Assembly: GCF_010731115.1 (NCBI RefSeq)
Contig: NZ_AP022616.1
Span: 2,728,001-2,792,000 of the forward strand
DNA from: Mycolicibacterium phocaicum
Lineage (GTDB): Bacteria; Actinomycetota; Actinomycetes; Mycobacteriales; Mycobacteriaceae
Reading direction: 5' to 3'
DNA length: 64,000 nt
The notes under the pieces are model-generated. The model did not search any database, was not told where the DNA came from, and worked only from the letters and a program-made list of their open reading frames with translations. The position numbers and the translations under genes are program-made. Positions 47,202 through 56,255 of the stretch are shown here, piece by piece. Position 1 is the stretch's first letter; each line of letters opens with the position of its first letter.

Positions 47202-48858
47202 CCTCGATCCACCGATGAACGGGTGGGGTTCGGGGTGTTGGTATGAGGAAAGTGCCCTCTGAGCTGGGATGATTGGAGTTACCACACTTCGATCAGTCCA
47301 CGTTCGGAAAGGCACTTTCGGTGCAAGTGTCCCACAGCTTCACGGCCGCGTCGGCGGTCTTCGATGAAGAGCATCTCGTGTCGTGCGCGGGACTGGTGCC
47401 GGTGATGACCTTGGCTGAGCAGAGTCGCCTTTCAGTGCTGTTGAAGCAGAAGATTCGTTTCACCTGCGAGCGGATCCGCTCTGGTGCGGCCAATCCGTCG
47501 CCGAAGCTGACCACGCTGATCGCCGGGATGTGCGCTGGCGCGGACAGTATCGATGACCTCGACGTGGTGCGCAGTGGCGGCATGAAAACCCTATTCGATG
47601 GCGTGTATGCACCATCGACCATCGGAACCCTGTTGCGAGAGTTCACCTTTGGACACGCGCGGCAACTCGAATCGGTGCTGCGCGAGCACCTGGCCGGGCT
47701 GTGTCAACGCGTCGATCTGTTGCCCGGCGCCGATGTGCGGGCATTCGTGGACATCGATTCACTGCTGCGTCCGGTGTACGGGCACGCCAAACAGGGCGCG
47801 AGCTATGGGCACACCAAGATCGCCGGGAAACAAATCCTGCGCAAAGGTTTGTCACCGTTGATCACCACGATCAGCACCGAACGCGGCGCTCCGGTGATCA
47901 CCGGAGCGAGGTTGCGGGCGGGAAGAACCAATTCCGGCAAGGGTGCGGCCCGCATGATCGCCCAGGCCGTCGCCGCTGCGCGCGGCGCTGGGGTCACCGG
48001 AGCGATCTTGGTGCGTGGCGACAGCGCCTACGGCAACAGCACCGTGGTGGTCGCCTGCCGCCGCGCCGGGGCTCGGTTCTCGCTGGTGCTGACCAAGACC
48101 GCCACCGTGACCGCGGCGATCGGTGCGATCAGCGACAACGCCTGGACCCCGGTCCAATACCCGGGGGCAGTGCGCGACCCGGACACCGGTGCATGGATCT
48201 CTGACGCTGAGGTCGCCGAAACCCCTTATACGGCCTTCGGTTCCACTGGCCACCCGGTGACCGCCCGGTTGATCGTGCGACGAGTCAAAGATGCCCGCTA
48301 CCCTGATGCGCTGTTCCCGGTGTGGCGGTACCACCCGTTCTTCACCGACTCCGATGAACCGGTCGATGCCGCCGACATCACCCACCGTCGCCACGCGATC
48401 ATCGAGACCGTGTTCGCCGACCTCATCGACGGACCCTTGGCGCACATGCCCTCGGGACGTTTCGGGGCGAACTCGGCGTGGATCCTGTGCGCCGCGATCG
48501 CCCACAACCTGCTGCGGGCGTCCGGTGTGCTGGCCGGCGCCACCCACGCGGTCGCCCGAGGATCAACGCTGCGCCGCCGCATCATCAACGTCCCCGCCCG
48601 ACTGGCCCGCCCACAACGCCGATCCATCCTGCACCTACCGAACTACTGGCCCTGGTCGAGTCAATGGATTGCGTTATGGCACAACACTATCGGCGACAGT
48701 CCACCCCCGATCTGCGCCACCTGACCACTTCGCCGACAGGCCCTACCGGAGCACACAGGAAAAGCTGGGCAGACCAGCGACTACCCCCTGCTCAGATGAC
48801 GGCTGACCCGGGAAAGCACTCCCAAGCCGCACCAATCACGTCAGTCCACGGATCGAGG
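47202..48858. mobile_element. IS1380-type insertion sequence
   Basis: This 1657-bp element has terminal inverted repeats CCTCGATCC and GGATCGAGG and the flanking duplication CTAAG. It carries one transposase gene on the plus strand. Boundaries were found by comparing the two junctions and by the fact that excision restores a cutinase ORF in frame. The element looks complete. Confidence 0.88.
47321..48724 (+). CDS. IS1380-family transposase
   Basis: This 467-aa DDE transposase begins VQVSHSFTAASAVFDEEHLVS and carries acidic catalytic regions in FVDIDSLL, ILVRGDSAYGN, and the downstream ADITHRRHAIIETVFAD. The GTG start at 47321 is preferred (GGAAAGG upstream); an upstream frame from 47273 lies close to the IS end. 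The gene appears intact, so the element may be mobile. Confidence 0.92.
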   Translation: MQVSHSFTAASAVFDEEHLVSCAGLVPVMTLAEQSRLSVLLKQKIRFTCERIRSGAANPSPKLTTLIAGMCAGADSIDDLDVVRSGGMKTLFDGVYAPSTIGTLLREFTFGHARQLESVLREHLAGLCQRVDLLPGADVRAFVDIDSLLRPVYGHAKQGASYGHTKIAGKQILRKGLSPLITTISTERGAPVITGARLRAGRTNSGKGAARMIAQAVAAARGAGVTGAILVRGDSAYGNSTVVVACRRAGARFSLVLTKTATVTAAIGAISDNAWTPVQYPGAVRDPDTGAWISDAEVAETPYTAFGSTGHPVTARLIVRRVKDARYPDALFPVWRYHPFFTDSDEPVDAADITHRRHAIIETVFADLIDGPLAHMPSGRFGANSAWILCAAIAHNLLRASGVLAGATHAVARGSTLRRRIINVPARLARPQRRSILHLPNYWPWSSQWIALWHNTIGDSPPPICAT

Positions 48859-48863
48859 CTAAG
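48859..48863. repeat. Right target duplication CTAAG
   Basis: This is the second copy of the target sequence of the IS1380-type element, directly after GGATCGAGG. Confidence 0.8.
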
Positions 48864-48892
48864 GCGAAGATCAACGCGAAGTTGCGGGTCAT
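48864..48892 (-). pseudogene. Cutinase gene 5' fragment (signal-peptide start)
   Basis: The 29 nt from ATG 48892 encode MTRNFALIF and one further base pair of the next codon. Joined to 47201 downwards they complete the signal peptide of the cutinase. No other gene uses this frame: read on through the IS it stops after 18 codons. Confidence 0.85.
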
Positions 48893-48944
48893 ACCGACCG
48901 ATCGTAGGTCGATGGCACAGGTTCGCAACGGGTTTGGCGTGTCA

Positions 48945-49247
48945 TCACAGTGGTTGCGAGGTGATCTCCAGCCAGGCCTGGAACTCCTTCTTTATGCGGC
49001 GGCGGTCCATCCGTCGGGCATGCGAGCGTTCGCGGGCCAGGCGCAGTCCCTTGGGCGGGGCCGAGCTGCCGGTCCGATAATCCATTGGTGCCGAACGGGT
49101 TCCAGGAGTTTTCGATAACGGCGGCGCCGCTCTTCGATCCGGCATCCGAGTGGGGTGGGCGCGGCGCAGACGGGTCACCATCACCTCGACCCCGGCGCCA
49201 ACGACTAGCACCAACACCGCCGCCATTTCGTACTCTGCGTACATCAT
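48945..49247 (-). CDS. Small membrane protein, unknown
   Basis: This 100-aa protein has one N-terminal transmembrane segment (AEYEMAAVLVLVVGAGVEVMV) and a long basic, Pro/Arg-rich cytoplasmic tail. The start with two ATG codons has GAGAAGG upstream (AGAGAAGGCACC). No family is recognised. It lies between the IS1380 right end and the SDR gene, and its own promoter would be in the 165-bp gap above it. Confidence 0.5.
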   Translation of the reverse strand: MMYAEYEMAAVLVLVVGAGVEVMVTRLRRAHPTRMPDRRAAPPLSKTPGTRSAPMDYRTGSSAPPKGLRLARERSHARRMDRRRIKKEFQAWLEITSQPL

Positions 49248-49414
49248 GATGGTGCCTTCTCTCCGTGCCGTCAGGACGGCACTGCCTCGGCCTTGGCCGA
49301 CTGAGAATGGGGTGGGTTGATGCCTTCTACGATCGTCCGCCTGACCAGGCAGTGTGATGGCCCGAATAGCGATATTCAGTCGAGTATCAGAGGGCACGCT
49401 CCAGCGAAGGGTGA

Positions 49415-50230
49415 TCAGACCTTCGTGGCACCCATATCGACCGTCAACTGTGTTGCCGTGACCGCGCGCGATAGATCCGACGCCAGGTAGATCACGGCGT
49501 CGGAGATGTCGTCGACGCTCGCCGGAAACGGGTCGCTGAGCATGCAGCCGAATGACATCAGGTAGCTCGGGTGATCGGTCAGCAACGTGCCGACGGTGGG
49601 GTCTGCGGCGAGCACCGTGTCGACGCCCCACGGGTGGATGGAGTTGACCCGGATCTTGTACTCGGCGAGTTCGATGGCTGCCGACTTCGTCAGTCCGACC
49701 ACGCCATGCTTGGCGGCGCTGTAGTGCGCTTGGCCCGGTAGCGACTTGATGCCGGCCACCGAGCTGATGTTGATGATCGAGCCGCCATTGCCCGCGGAAA
49801 TCATGTGCGGGACGGCTGCTTTCATCGTGCGCCAGACCCCGGTGAGGTTGACGTCGATCATTGCCTGCCACTCGTCGTCCGGCATCTCCCAGAAGCGGGC
49901 CCAGGTGCTGATGCCCGCGTTGGCGACGACGATGTCGAGACGTCCGCCGAACCTGTCGACGCCGTCTTTGAGTACCGCGTCCATGGCCGTAGAGTCGCGG
50001 ACGTCGGCGACCGCCATCAGGCACTTGCCACCCGCGGATTCGACCAGCCGCGTGGTCTCCTGCAGGTCCTCCTCGGTGGGACCGGGACATGCGCAGTGCG
50101 GGGACACGTCGGCCGCGATGTCGATGCCGATCACCGACGCCCCTTCGCGCGCGAGCCGTATCGCGTGATTACGTCCCATGCCGCGCGCAGTACCGGTCAC
50201 GAACGCGACCCTGCCGTCGAGAAGGCCCAT
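49415..50230 (-). CDS. Mycofactocin-coupled SDR oxidoreductase
   Basis: This 271-aa short-chain dehydrogenase has the cofactor motif FVTGTARGMGR (11-21), NAG (VANAGIST) and the catalytic YSAAKHG. The sequence after the first beta-alpha unit, with CPGPTEEDLQETTRLVESAGGK, fits the mycofactocin-coupled (carveol dehydrogenase-like) SDR group, which holds nicotinamide tightly and passes electrons through mycofactocin. ATG 50230 is chosen; the frame runs to 50362 without support. No mycofactocin biosynthesis genes are in this window. Confidence 0.85.
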   Translation of the reverse strand: MGLLDGRVAFVTGTARGMGRNHAIRLAREGASVIGIDIAADVSPHCACPGPTEEDLQETTRLVESAGGKCLMAVADVRDSTAMDAVLKDGVDRFGGRLDIVVANAGISTWARFWEMPDDEWQAMIDVNLTGVWRTMKAAVPHMISAGNGGSIINISSVAGIKSLPGQAHYSAAKHGVVGLTKSAAIELAEYKIRVNSIHPWGVDTVLAADPTVGTLLTDHPSYLMSFGCMLSDPFPASVDDISDAVIYLASDLSRAVTATQLTVDMGATKV

Positions 50231-50376
50231 GGCAACCCTCCGGTTCTTGCTGATGTCACCGAAATGCCCGTGGGACCAGTAAACGCGCGGTGGTGGAGAT
50301 TTGCTAGAGCCGCGACCTCCTACGCCTACGATCTGCTGATCGACGATCTCGCGGCCGGTCAAAAACCGGAGCTGGT

Positions 50377-50907
50377 TTAGGCGATCGTGGTGCCGATGAG
50401 CACAGTCACTTCGCCGGCGTCGTTGGCTTTGGCAGACGACTGCGCGAAGATGTTGCCTGCCTAGCGAGCGGTGTCGCTGAATTCAGTCGACGCGATGGTC
50501 CAGGACTCAATAGCTATGCAGCGCTGGAAAATTCCGCGGCCATACCAATCCTTCAGCACAGGGGCGGGTGGGACGTACGCCACCTGCGCCGGACGTTCAC
50601 CGCTGTCAGGCGGACAGTTGCTCGAGCTGTCCTCCATCCACGTCGGCTCGCCCTGGATGCTGATGGTTAGCATGAACCGATCGAAGTCGGGTCGCTGGAC
50701 AGTGAAAGCGGCTTTTACGGTTCGGGCTTCTGAACCCCAGGTGGTCGTGCTGACTGTAGCGGCCAGCGGTGTAAAGCTCGCGGGAACGCGGGCGTGTACG
50801 AAAGTGGCGTTGATCTGTTGATTAGCCTGATCTTTCGGGATTTCCTTGGCCTTTTCTAATTGATCGGATGCGCAGGCGGCAGCTGCCAGCACAACAACGG
50901 CGGTCAT
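50377..50907 (-). pseudogene. Lipoprotein gene with in-frame amber codon
   Basis: The first part (50464-50907, 148 codons) encodes a lipoprotein with signal and lipobox MTAVVVLAAAACASD, a DUF-like region, and a TAG stop at 50461-50463. After that TAG the same frame stays open for 27 more codons (AGNIFAQSSAKANDAGEVTV, then LIGTTIA) to a TAA at 50377. That tail looks like normal coding sequence and like the C-terminal helix of related lipoproteins, so the TAG is probably a premature stop. A 15-codon frame upstream overlaps the ATG by 4 bp. I do not recognise a named family. Confidence 0.6.
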
Positions 50908-51155
50908 GCAGCGGCTGCGATCCGGCGGGCGACATCGGTAGCGGTGCTCATGTCATGGCATCCTTCCCTGGACGCGCTGCCGGATCAGAGGAGCCAGGAT
51001 CCGTTGCACCTGCTCATACGGGAGTCGAAACAACCTCGATCTATTGGCTTAGAGCAGCGGCGCTTCGGTGAAGGTGTGAACCGTCGACCAGCGCGGCCGG
51101 ACGATCAGATCCGCGACCTTATGCTTGCTGGGCTGCTGCTGCCGATGCGGTTCCG

Positions 51156-51383
51156 TCACAGGGTCTGGTCGAGTGGCTTTTCGATCGCGAAGGCCGCAGT
51201 TGCCGCGATGACAAAGCAGGGCACAGCGACCACACCGACGAGAACGGCGGTCTCCAACGCTGAACCGGACGTCGTCAACAGGTGGGCGAACCACCCGTTG
51301 AACGCGAAGCTGAGCCCCGCCAGCACAACCAGCAGACCTAGCGTGAACGCGCTGACTAGGCCCCACAACTTTGCGGTACTCAT
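51156..51383 (-). CDS. Small two-helix membrane protein
   Basis: This 75-aa protein has two hydrophobic segments: LWGLVSAFTLGLLVVLAGLSF (about 6-26) and ALETAVLVGVVAVPCFVIAAT (about 42-62), with a short charged tail. ATG 51383 is chosen; the ribosome site is weak. The family is unknown. Confidence 0.55.
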   Translation of the reverse strand: MSTAKLWGLVSAFTLGLLVVLAGLSFAFNGWFAHLLTTSGSALETAVLVGVVAVPCFVIAATAAFAIEKPLDQTL

Positions 51384-51462
51384 AGCTTCACTGTAGGTGA
51401 TGCCTGTCGGACCGGTGTGCCTCCTGGCGGGGGTCCTACTAATCCAACGAGACGCATTTCGC

Positions 51463-51687
51463 ATGTTCGAGATCGACTACGGACGCTACTGAGGCACTCT
51501 TGCCGGCGTTGACTCAGTCAACAAGGGGACGTTCACGGTCATTGCGGACGACCATTTCAGGTTCGAGGAGGGCAACCCGATGCGGGCCATTGTTGTCGGC
51601 GACGCCACCGAGATCATTGGGGTCAAGTCCATGCGTGAAGCGATGTCGGGGGCCTCGAAACGAGCCCGCCCCGCGGCCGGAGAATGA
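51463..51687 (+). pseudogene. Small ORF with in-frame TGA
   Basis: From ATG 51463 the frame encodes MFEIDYGRY, then TGA at 51490-51492, then 64 codons (GTLAGVDSVNKGTFTVIADD and so on) to a second TGA at 51685. The codon use and amino-acid pattern after the TGA look like a real small protein (acidic and basic helices, AIVVGDATEIIGVKSM). The first TGA is probably a nonsense mutation; use of a later start near 51496 is possible. No family is recognised. Confidence 0.45.
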
Positions 51688-51902
51688 TCCCGCGGCCTAT
51701 AGCGAATCGCACCTAGAAACGAAACACCTCGGATGCCTTGGGCCTGACTAATCCGGGCCATTACCTGCAGCCTTTAGACACAAGGAACTCGCAAACAACG
51801 CAAGCCGTCCGGTAAGCGGTAGCAAACCCAACCTATCGCACCCAAGACGGACAACGGCATCCTAGGATCAAGAAAGATTCAGACAAGACCAACGGGGAAA
51901 AC

Positions 51903-51973
51903 ATGTTCCGCGCACTCACACTGGCGACAGCCGCCACCATCGCGGCAGCTACAGCAATCGCCGTCTCGGCAAG
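51903..51973 (+). pseudogene. Small secreted protein gene, 5' part, split by IS256-type element
   Basis: These codons give the signal peptide start MFRALTLATAATIAAATAIA. Joined across the IS to 53464-53608 (target copy counted once) the ORF is exactly 72 codons including stop: 71 aa with likely cleavage after SASAHA. Without the join it continues into the IS and stops early. The family is unknown. Confidence 0.85.
51965..51973. repeat. Left target duplication of IS256-type element
   Basis: CTCGGCAAG at 51965-51973 is repeated at 53455-53463: a 9-bp duplication, typical of the IS256 family. Confidence 0.85.
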
Positions 51974-53454
51974 GAGCAATTGTCAATACCTGTGGATCGG
52001 GGTGTTTCAGGCGACCTCCGTTTCGGTGTGTTGATCGCCGTCTGACGGTGGTGTCGGTGGGGTGATGTCGGTGGGCCGTTCGAGCAGTTTGCCTTTGTGG
52101 AAGACCGCTCCGGCGCGGACGAGGGCGACCAGATGTGGGGCGTTGACGGCCCGCCAACGGGCTTGGGCTGCGTCGATCAGCTTGTAGGCCATGGCCAATC
52201 CAGCGGCCCGCGATCCCGGACCCTTGGTGACCTTCGTTCTCAAACGCACTGTGGCGAAGGTGGATTCGATCGGATTCGTGGTACGCAGATGGATCCAGTG
52301 CTCGGCGGGGTAGTGGTAGAACTCCAGCAGGACATCGAGGTCGTCGACGATCTTGGCGACCACTTTCGGGTACTTCGCGCCGAAGGCAACCGCGAAGGCC
52401 TTGACCGCGACCTGAGCTTTGTCGATGTCTTCGGCGTTGTAGATGTCCTGATGGCCGCCAGCGCGGCCGGATGCGCTGACTTCGGCAGTGCGGAAAGGAC
52501 GTTGGCCTGCTTGTGGAACCAGCAGCGCTGCTCTCGGGTCTTCGGGAATACCTCCCGCACCGCCTTCCAGAACCCGAGCGCGCCATCGCCGACGGCCAGC
52601 ACTGGGGCGGTCATGCCGCGTCGTTTGCAGTCGCGCAGCAGATCCGCCCACGACTCGCATGACTCCCGATAGCCGTCGGTGATCGCCACGAGCTCTTTGC
52701 GGCCGTCAGCGCGCACGCCGAGCATCACCAGCAGGCACAGCTTCTCCTGGTCCAGGCGGACCTTGAGGTGAATGCCGTCGACCCACAGGTAGACGTAGTC
52801 GCTGCCGGACAGGTCCCGGGCAGCGAACGTACGGGCTTCGTCTTGCCACTGCGCGGTCAGACGGGTGATCGTGGTGGCCGACAACCCGGCACCCGAGCCG
52901 AGGAACTGCTCGAGTGCGGGCCCGAAGTCGCTGGTCGATAGGCCGTGCAGATACAGCAGCGGCAGCACCTCACTCATCTGCGGGGACTTGCGTGCCCAGG
53001 CCGGCAGGATCGCCGAGGAAAACCGCTGCCGCTCACCAGAATCGGGGTCGACACGGCGATCGTTGACCCGCGGCGCCTTCACCTGCACGGCACCGGCCGC
53101 GGTCAGCACCTCACGCGGCTGGTGATAGCCGTTGCGGACCACCAGTCGGTGACCGTTCTCGTCGAGCTGATCAGCGAATGCGGCCACGTACGCGGCGACC
53201 TCGGCCTGCAGGGCAGCGGCCAACATCTGCCGGGCTCCGTCGCGGACGATCTCGTCCAACAACGACCGGCCGGCCTCGCCGCCGTTGGCCTCCTCGGCAT
53301 CGTGAACTACGGTGAGCATGGGCGTACCTTCCCAACCAGCGCGCCAACGCCGGTCTTGATCGAATACCTGATTCCGTGATGATCATCCTCGGGAAGGTGC
53401 GCCCACTTTCAGGCCGCCTCCTCGGGCCTCATCCACAGGTATTGATCATTGCTC
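51974..53454. mobile_element. IS256-type insertion sequence, defective
   Basis: This 1481-bp element is bounded by 9-bp duplications. Its ends are the inverted repeat GAGCAAT-NN-TCAATACC (then TGTGGAT), seen at 51974-51997 and, complementary, at 53430-53454. It carries one transposase gene on the minus strand, which is frameshifted. Removing the element restores a small secreted-protein gene. Confidence 0.88.
52007..53319 (-). pseudogene. IS256-family transposase, frameshifted
   Basis: This mutator-type transposase would be about 437 aa. The N-terminal frame runs from 53319 to about 52450 (acidic residues in VDGIHLKVRLD and VGDGALGFWKAV). The C-terminal frame continues to 52007 with the conserved glutamate region TNPIESTFATVRLRT. 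The two frames meet near 52448-52452, where the sequence GCCATCAGGACATC is one base short of the expected ATC-AAG-GAC. A one-base loss (or sequencing error) therefore makes the gene inactive; IS256 elements do not use programmed frameshifting. Confidence 0.85.
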
Positions 53455-53463
53455 CTCGGCAAG
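53455..53463. repeat. Right target duplication of IS256-type element
   Basis: This is the second copy of CTCGGCAAG. Confidence 0.85.
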
Positions 53464-53608
53464 CGCGCACGCAGACAACGTCGACTTCGGTACCAACCGC
53501 GGAGCTTGCCAATCGGCAGAACGACAGTTGCACGCCAGCGGAAACACCAGCGCGGACTGCTTCGAAACGGGCCCGGGGCACTACTCCTTGTACTACAGCC
53601 GGCGGTAA
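53464..53608 (+). pseudogene. Small secreted protein gene, 3' part
   Basis: The frame (from codon AGC spanning the junction) encodes SAHADNVDFGTNRGACQSAE and continues to HYSLYYSRR then TAA at 53606-53608. It has two cysteines. See the entry at 51903 for the joined gene. Confidence 0.8.
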
Positions 53609-53686
53609 CCATGTCCGGCATGCATAGCCCGGTCTCGACGGACCGTTCGGTAGATATGAAGACCTCAGTGGTCTCACCTGGTGACG

Positions 53687-53725
53687 CAGTCGGACTCGAT
53701 CCGACACTTGGCGAAATTTGAGTTC
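53687..53725 (-). other. Diverged copy of tRNA-Leu 3' half (possible old att site)
   Basis: The segment matches the 3' half of the tRNA-Leu gene at 63121 (T-arm and variable region): of the first 26 bp, from CAGTCGGACTCGA onward, only one differs, and the following bases match partly. The acceptor 5' strand is absent, so it is not a functional tRNA. It lies just outside the NTPase-TPR gene and may be the far boundary of an older island that entered at the tRNA. Confidence 0.5.
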
Positions 53726-53767
53726 TGCCGACCCGCTGACGACCACAGCTCAACGGTGGCGGGATGG

Positions 53768-55112
53768 TCAGTGACCGCTGACCGGGATTCGTGCCATCTC
53801 TGCCACGGCGCAAGCCACTTCGCGACGGAGTGAAGGGTCGGAAGTGCCTTGGAAGTCATCAATTACGCTTTGATAGCAAGCCCGAGCCTTTTCGTACCGT
53901 CCTTGCAGGGCCCAGGTCATCCCGTCTCTAATCCGTGTACTTGTGACCCAGCGACGGATCTCCACCTCGTGCGGACCGACATAACTTCCGTACGTCGAGA
54001 TCATTTGGTCGTGCAACTTGTGCAAAGCGGCTGCGTCATCGCCGATCATGCCTACCATGGCGATCTTCGACATAAGGCAGCCTGCAACGTGGTAGTGGTC
54101 GACATATGCCGCGCCCGGCCCGTGTTGAACCAGCGCGGCCCACGCCAATCGGCGTTCGCACACCTCGACGACGAATCGGGCTTGCTGCTTGCCTACATCC
54201 GTGCGGTCATCGAGTCGGCTTAGCAGGCTACCGAGGTTGATCATTGCGGTCTCGAGATACTGCACCGTCAGGGGGTCTGTGTCTCCCTGGAACTGCTGAT
54301 GTGCTCGCAAATACAGACGGCGTGCCTCTGAGCATGTGCTCGGTTCTGGTTCGACGAGAAATATCCACATGCTGGCGTGCTGAGACATCGCTAGGCACGC
54401 CGCTCGGCGGACGTTTGTACGAATTTCCAGACTCGGATAGTCGTCGGTTTGCTCAAACAGGTCGATGGCTTGAGCCCAGGCAAGCTGTGCTTCTAACAGC
54501 CAGACCGGTCCGCGCTCTTTCTGCATTGTTTTGATGAGTATCCCTTTGGCGGTAAGCGCACAGATGAGGTCTGCGTTGCTGAGTGGCTCAGCGAGATCAC
54601 TGTGCAGATCGATGACGGACTGCGCTGCTTCCAACGCAGAATGGGGATCATTGAGCGACACGTAGACGTCGTGCTTCATCATCAGCGTGGCCGAAATCAG
54701 TGGGCGGGTGTCGAAGTCCGCGATGCGTTCGAAAATCGCTACAGCGTCGCCCGCTGCACTGATCGAATCTTCCAACCGGCCGAGAGCTCTCGTAGCAGTG
54801 ACCATTCCAACAAGGCCAACTCCGCGATGAAGGTCAGACAGTCCGCCTTCGGGCGCAACCGCGCGGCCAAAAGCAGAAACAGCGTGATCCCATCGGCTTA
54901 AACTTGCAGCACGATATCCGACAGCCAAGGCTTCCATGCCAGAGGCAGATCTCAACGCTGATGTCCATGCTTCGTCTCGCGGCCCGGTCGCATCTCGCAA
55001 ATGTTGGCGACGTACCACAAAGCTGGCGGCTCGATAGCCATCGTCGTATTCAACCAACGCGCTTGTGGCTGCTACTGGCCTCGTTGCCCAAGCTAGTCCG
55101 AGATGGAACCTG
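53768..55112 (-). pseudogene. NTPase-TPR membrane protein, C-terminal part (split by IS3)
   Basis: About 448 codons of helical, TPR-like sequence: RFHLGLAWATRPVAATSALV, ALAVGYRAASLSRWDHAVSAF and GMTWALQGRYEKARACYQSV are typical helix pairs. The IS3-type element at 55116 interrupts the gene. Joined to 59034-60052 the frame is continuous: 1345 plus 1019 nt is exactly 788 codons. The open frame here extends into the IS on the minus strand, which is not the original start. See the N-terminal entry. Confidence 0.85.
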
Positions 55113-55115
55113 TTT
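55113..55115. repeat. Left target duplication TTT of IS3-type element
   Basis: TTT at 55113-55115 recurs at 59034-59036 directly outside the other end. IS3 elements usually make 3- to 4-bp duplications. Confidence 0.6.
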
Positions 55116-55169
55116 TGAACCACCCCGGGTTTGATGCACACCTTCTTTCGAGGGAAGGTTGTTCGCATC

Positions 55170-55481
55170 ATGCCGAAGAAGTACGACGAGGAGTTCAAGG
55201 CCCGGGCGGTGCGGTTGGTCACCGATCACGCCGAGGAGTACGACACCCGCACCGCATGTCTGGAGGCGGTCGCCAAGCGGTTGGGTGTGTCCTACGAATC
55301 GCTGCGTCGCTGGTCCAACCAGAGCGAGGTTGATTCCGGTGCCCGCGAGGGGGTCAGCACCGACATGGCGCGGGAGAATCGAGAGCTCCAACGCAAGAAC
55401 CGTGAACTAGAAGAAACCATCGAAATCCTCAAGGCGGCAACAAGTTTCTTCGCGCGGGAGAACGACCCGCGACGCCGCTGA
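55170..55481 (+). CDS. IS3-family transposase OrfA
   Basis: This 103-aa protein has an N-terminal helix-turn-helix (KKYDEEFKARAVRLVTDH, RLGVSYESLRRWSNQ) and a C-terminal leucine-zipper-type coiled coil (RENRELQRKNRELEETIEIL). ATG 55170 is chosen. OrfB lies in the -1 frame and overlaps the stop, so a programmed -1 shift near the AAGTTTCTTC run around 55445 would give the OrfAB transposase. Confidence 0.9.
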   Translation: MPKKYDEEFKARAVRLVTDHAEEYDTRTACLEAVAKRLGVSYESLRRWSNQSEVDSGAREGVSTDMARENRELQRKNRELEETIEILKAATSFFARENDPRRR

Positions 55482-56142
55482 TCTGTGCGTTCATCGCCGA
55501 GCATCGCGCTCGGTTCGGGGTCGCTCCGATCTGCCGCGTGCTGTCCGAGCACGGCTGCCAGATTGCCCCGAGAACGTTCTATGCCTGGCTGTCCCGCCCA
55601 CCGTCAGCACGCACGTTGTGGGACACCGTCATCACCGAAGTGCTGGCCGGCTACTACGAACCTGACGAGAAGGGCCGACGCACACCCGAATCGCTATACG
55701 GGGCGACCAAGATGTGGGCTCACCTGCAGCGCCAGGGCATCACCGTGGCCCGCTGCACCGTGGAGCGCCTCATGCGCGCCAACGGCTGGCACGGGGTCAC
55801 CCGCCGCAAGAAGGTCCGCACCACCATCGCGGACCCGGCCGCGGGACGGGCACCAGACTTGGTGGACCGCCAGTTCCGGGTCCCCGCCCCGAACCGGCTG
55901 CTGGTCGCGGACTTCACCTACGTCCGACTGTCCAGCGGGGCGTTCGTGTACACCGCGTTCGCCATCGACGCGTACGCCGGCCGGATTGTGGGCTGGACCT
56001 GCTCAGCGAGCAAGAGCGACGCCTTCGTGCGGCGGGCGATCCAGCACGCCGCCGAACTACGCAGACGTGAAGGTAATCCATTGTCCGGCAGCACTATTCA
56101 CCACAGCGACGCGGGCTCGCAATACACGTCGGTGCGCTTCGG
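55478..56142 (+). pseudogene. IS3-family transposase OrfB, 5' part, split by IS21
   Basis: The first half of OrfB carries HTH_21-like sequence APRTFYAWLSRPPSAR and the first two catalytic aspartates in LLVADFTYVR and IHHSDAGSQYTS. The IS21-type insertion follows at VRFG. The rest lies at 58707-59004, and joining the parts after removing one TTCGG gives a continuous frame (903 nt from ATG 55538). Either the -1 shift or ATG 55538 can start it. Confidence 0.88.
56138..56142. repeat. Left target duplication TTCGG of IS21-type element
   Basis: TTCGG at 56138-56142 recurs at 58702-58706. Confidence 0.85.
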
Positions 56143-56255
56143 TGTCCGCGGCCATGAAAAAGTACCCACTGGTGGCCAGGTAGAGGTATCCAGTTTTGGC
56201 CAGGTAAAAGTATCCACCCTGTGTTCGTCGTGTCGATCAGGAACTGCGGGCCCCG

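Noticed and set aside
51490..51492. Selenocysteine at the in-frame TGA
   Set aside because: No SECIS-like hairpin directly after it and no selenoprotein family resemblance.
52440..52460. Programmed frameshift in the IS256-type transposase
   Set aside because: The family is made from one frame, and no slippery sequence or pseudoknot pattern is seen; a deleted base explains it better.
53687..53725. A tRNA gene
   Set aside because: Only the T-arm half matches; there is no partner for the acceptor strand and no D arm.
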